From: an uncultured Eudoraea sp.
Lineage (GTDB): Bacteria; Bacteroidota; Bacteroidia; Flavobacteriales; Flavobacteriaceae
Assembly: GCA_947258405.1 (NCBI GenBank)
Contig: CAMYIE010000009.1
Location: 34,149 to 98,148, forward strand
Direction of reading: 5' to 3'
DNA: 64,000 bases
Part shown: positions 62,772 to 64,000 of the stretch, piece by piece
Position numbering within the stretch: the stretch's first letter is position 1
Layout of the letters: each line of letters starts with the position of its first letter
Translations under genes and position numbers: made by a program
The notes under the pieces: generated by a model
What the model saw: the letters and a program-made list of their open reading frames with translations, nothing else
Told to the model about the DNA's origin: nothing
Databases searched by the model: none

Positions 62772-64000
62772 TTAAGCTCTTCTGCAAGTTTTTCTGTCAA
62801 AGACCTCCTGCTATACCTCCCAATCGAATGAGGATTTAAATAAAGTTTCTCCTGGCGATACTGCTCGTACCATTCCATGAGCTGAATTTTCAGTTCTTCG
62901 GAGGTGTCATATCCAAAATATACACCGCTTTTAGTGGTTTCAACAATTTGCCCGGCCTCCCAGCTATTAGGGCCTATGGCTAATATGGGTCTTTCAGCCG
63001 ACATATATTCAAATAGTTTTCCAGGAATAATCCCTTTGCATTCAGCCCGGTCTATTTCCAGTAAAAGTAGGACCTGCGACGATCTTTGATAGACTTGCGC
63101 CTCTTTGTGACTAACATAAGGAATTACAATTGTATGATCTTTTAATCCGTATTGGTGAATGCTTTGTAAAACATCCTCACTGATCAGGCCAACGATTTTA
63201 ATTTTGAGTTTCTCACTTAGTTCCGGCTCTTCTTTAATGAGCTCTGAGATAACCTTCCATAGATTCAATGGGTTTCTGCCACTGAGTAACGAACCGATAA
63301 ACGATAAAGTGAACTCCTGGTCTAATTTCGGCGTTTCCTTAGCTGTAAATGGTTCGTATCCATTGGTGAGTACTTTTATGGGTTTCTTTGTAATCTGACG
63401 GAATTCATCGCGGGTAGTCTTGCTGGTAGTAATGATTTTATCTGCCGCGTTCAGCACCTGCCTTTCGAGCCTTTTATGCTTTTTAAGAGCATAAGAACTG
63501 AGTTTTAACTTACTATGGTACCCAATACTTGTCCAGGGATCCCTAAAGTCGGCAATCCATTTTACCCCTGTTTGCCGACTGACTTTAAAGCCAATCAGAT
63601 GAATACTATGCGGTGGTCCTGTGGTTATCAATGTTTCAATTTGTTCCTGCTGTATTATCCTGCGTACCTCTTTGGAGGCCGGTCCCACCCAATATTTCCT
63701 GGCGTCAGGAATAAACAGATTTCCCCTGATCCATAGCATTAGCCGTTCCGACCAGCTTTGTGATTCCTCTTTGATTATCCCCGAGCTTATGGTGTCGGCC
63801 TTATTTCCAAAAAGTCGCTTCGCCAGTGAATAGGGCTCAAATATTTTCTGTTTATAAACAGTTATCCCTTCAGGCATATCCGCCAACAGCGATTCGTCTT
63901 TTAGAGGATAATGGGGATTCTCGGGAATAAAAACCACAGGTTGATAACCGAATTCCCGTAAGTATCTGGTAAAGCTCAACCAACGTTGCACTCCCGGGCC
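62762..64000 (-). CDS. GT-B (GT4-like) glycosyltransferase, 5' end beyond the window
   Basis: 413 residues visible. The frame is open to the right edge and begins GPGVQRWLSFTRYL, an internal motif near the start of many GT4-like enzymes; the GTG at 63991 is therefore not the start. Further marks: WIADFRDPWTSIGYH, ITTSKTTRDEF, LTNGYEPF, and PGKLFEYMSAERPILAIG, which carries the sugar-nucleotide-binding Glu. It transfers a sugar in surface-polysaccharide assembly; donor and acceptor unknown. Translationally coupled to the flippase gene. Confidence 0.9.
   Translation of the reverse strand, partial: GPGVQRWLSFTRYLREFGYQPVVFIPENPHYPLKDESLLADMPEGITVYKQKIFEPYSLAKRLFGNKADTISSGIIKEESQSWSERLMLWIRGNLFIPDARKYWVGPASKEVRRIIQQEQIETLITTGPPHSIHLIGFKVSRQTGVKWIADFRDPWTSIGYHSKLKLSSYALKKHKRLERQVLNAADKIITTSKTTRDEFRQITKKPIKVLTNGYEPFTAKETPKLDQEFTLSFIGSLLSGRNPLNLWKVISELIKEEPELSEKLKIKIVGLISEDVLQSIHQYGLKDHTIVIPYVSHKEAQVYQRSSQVLLLLEIDRAECKGIIPGKLFEYMSAERPILAIGPNSWEAGQIVETTKSGVYFGYDTSEELKIQLMEWYEQYRQEKLYLNPHSIGRYSRRSLTEKLAEELKWV

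Overview
The window looks like core chromosome of a marine-type member of the Flavobacteriaceae (Bacteroidetes). Supporting signs are moderate GC, many short lipoproteins and families confined to this phylum (DUF6090-like, DUF6146-like and DUF6787-like proteins, BatA-type VWA protein, TIGR02757), and the Bacteroidetes -7 promoter element TAnnTTTG in front of many genes. Shine-Dalgarno sequences are weak or absent. I cannot name the genus. I see no phage, insertion sequence, CRISPR array, tRNA or rRNA. Both ends cut a gene: an acetamidase at the left and a glycosyltransferase at the right.

Layout. 1-12 kb: end of an amidase, two orphan lipoproteins, an outer-membrane-protein remnant, an SDR, a COG2403-type GTPase, an acetyltransferase, a prolyl oligopeptidase, a GyrI-like protein, a large secreted protein, a class-C beta-lactamase-fold hydrolase and a DUF6090 protein. 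12-18 kb: proline dehydrogenase divergent from aroB, a DinB-fold protein, an Lrp regulator, an M14 carboxypeptidase and an XRE regulator. 18-25 kb: TerC, MscL, topoisomerase IV (parC, parE) and ychF. 25-29.8 kb: agmatinase-like enzyme, ferredoxin, LuxC-type acyl-CoA reductase, serC and serA. 29.8-32.7 kb: a tightly overlapped ABC-2 exporter operon with a LolA-like secreted protein. 32.8-38 kb: DUF937, a lipoprotein, small membrane proteins, folE, and a LolD-like ATPase / CPBP protease / TIGR02757 operon. 38-46 kb: two Gfo/Idh/MocA oxidoreductases, an S10 peptidase, an SGNH hydrolase, a PagL-like deacylase and a two-domain glycosyltransferase. 46-54.8 kb: BatA-like VWA protein, a dihydroorotase-like protein lacking key metal ligands, an esterase, an MBL-fold hydrolase, a conserved protein of unknown function, bcp and nth. 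54.8-59.8 kb: two tandem ECF sigma operons and uvrA. 60-64 kb: a Tyr-rich/Arg-Ser-rich secreted protein behind a sigma-54-like promoter, then a flippase and glycosyltransferase of a surface-polysaccharide locus.

Most interesting: two tandem, nearly identical ECF sigma factors (about 88% identical by hand count) are each followed, after 69-70 nt, by a previously overlooked 47-codon ORF. The two small proteins align without gaps and share only about 14 of 47 residues, ending in FE-x-NLN. Each unit has its own terminator and a shared 17-bp upstream motif. This is a duplicated sigma-plus-small-protein module in which the partner has diverged far faster than the sigma factor. Other points worth a look are the cysteine-free endonuclease III, the dihydroorotase-like pseudoenzyme in the VWA operon, the palindrome cluster at 1.44-1.51 kb and the sigma-54-like promoter at 59.9 kb.
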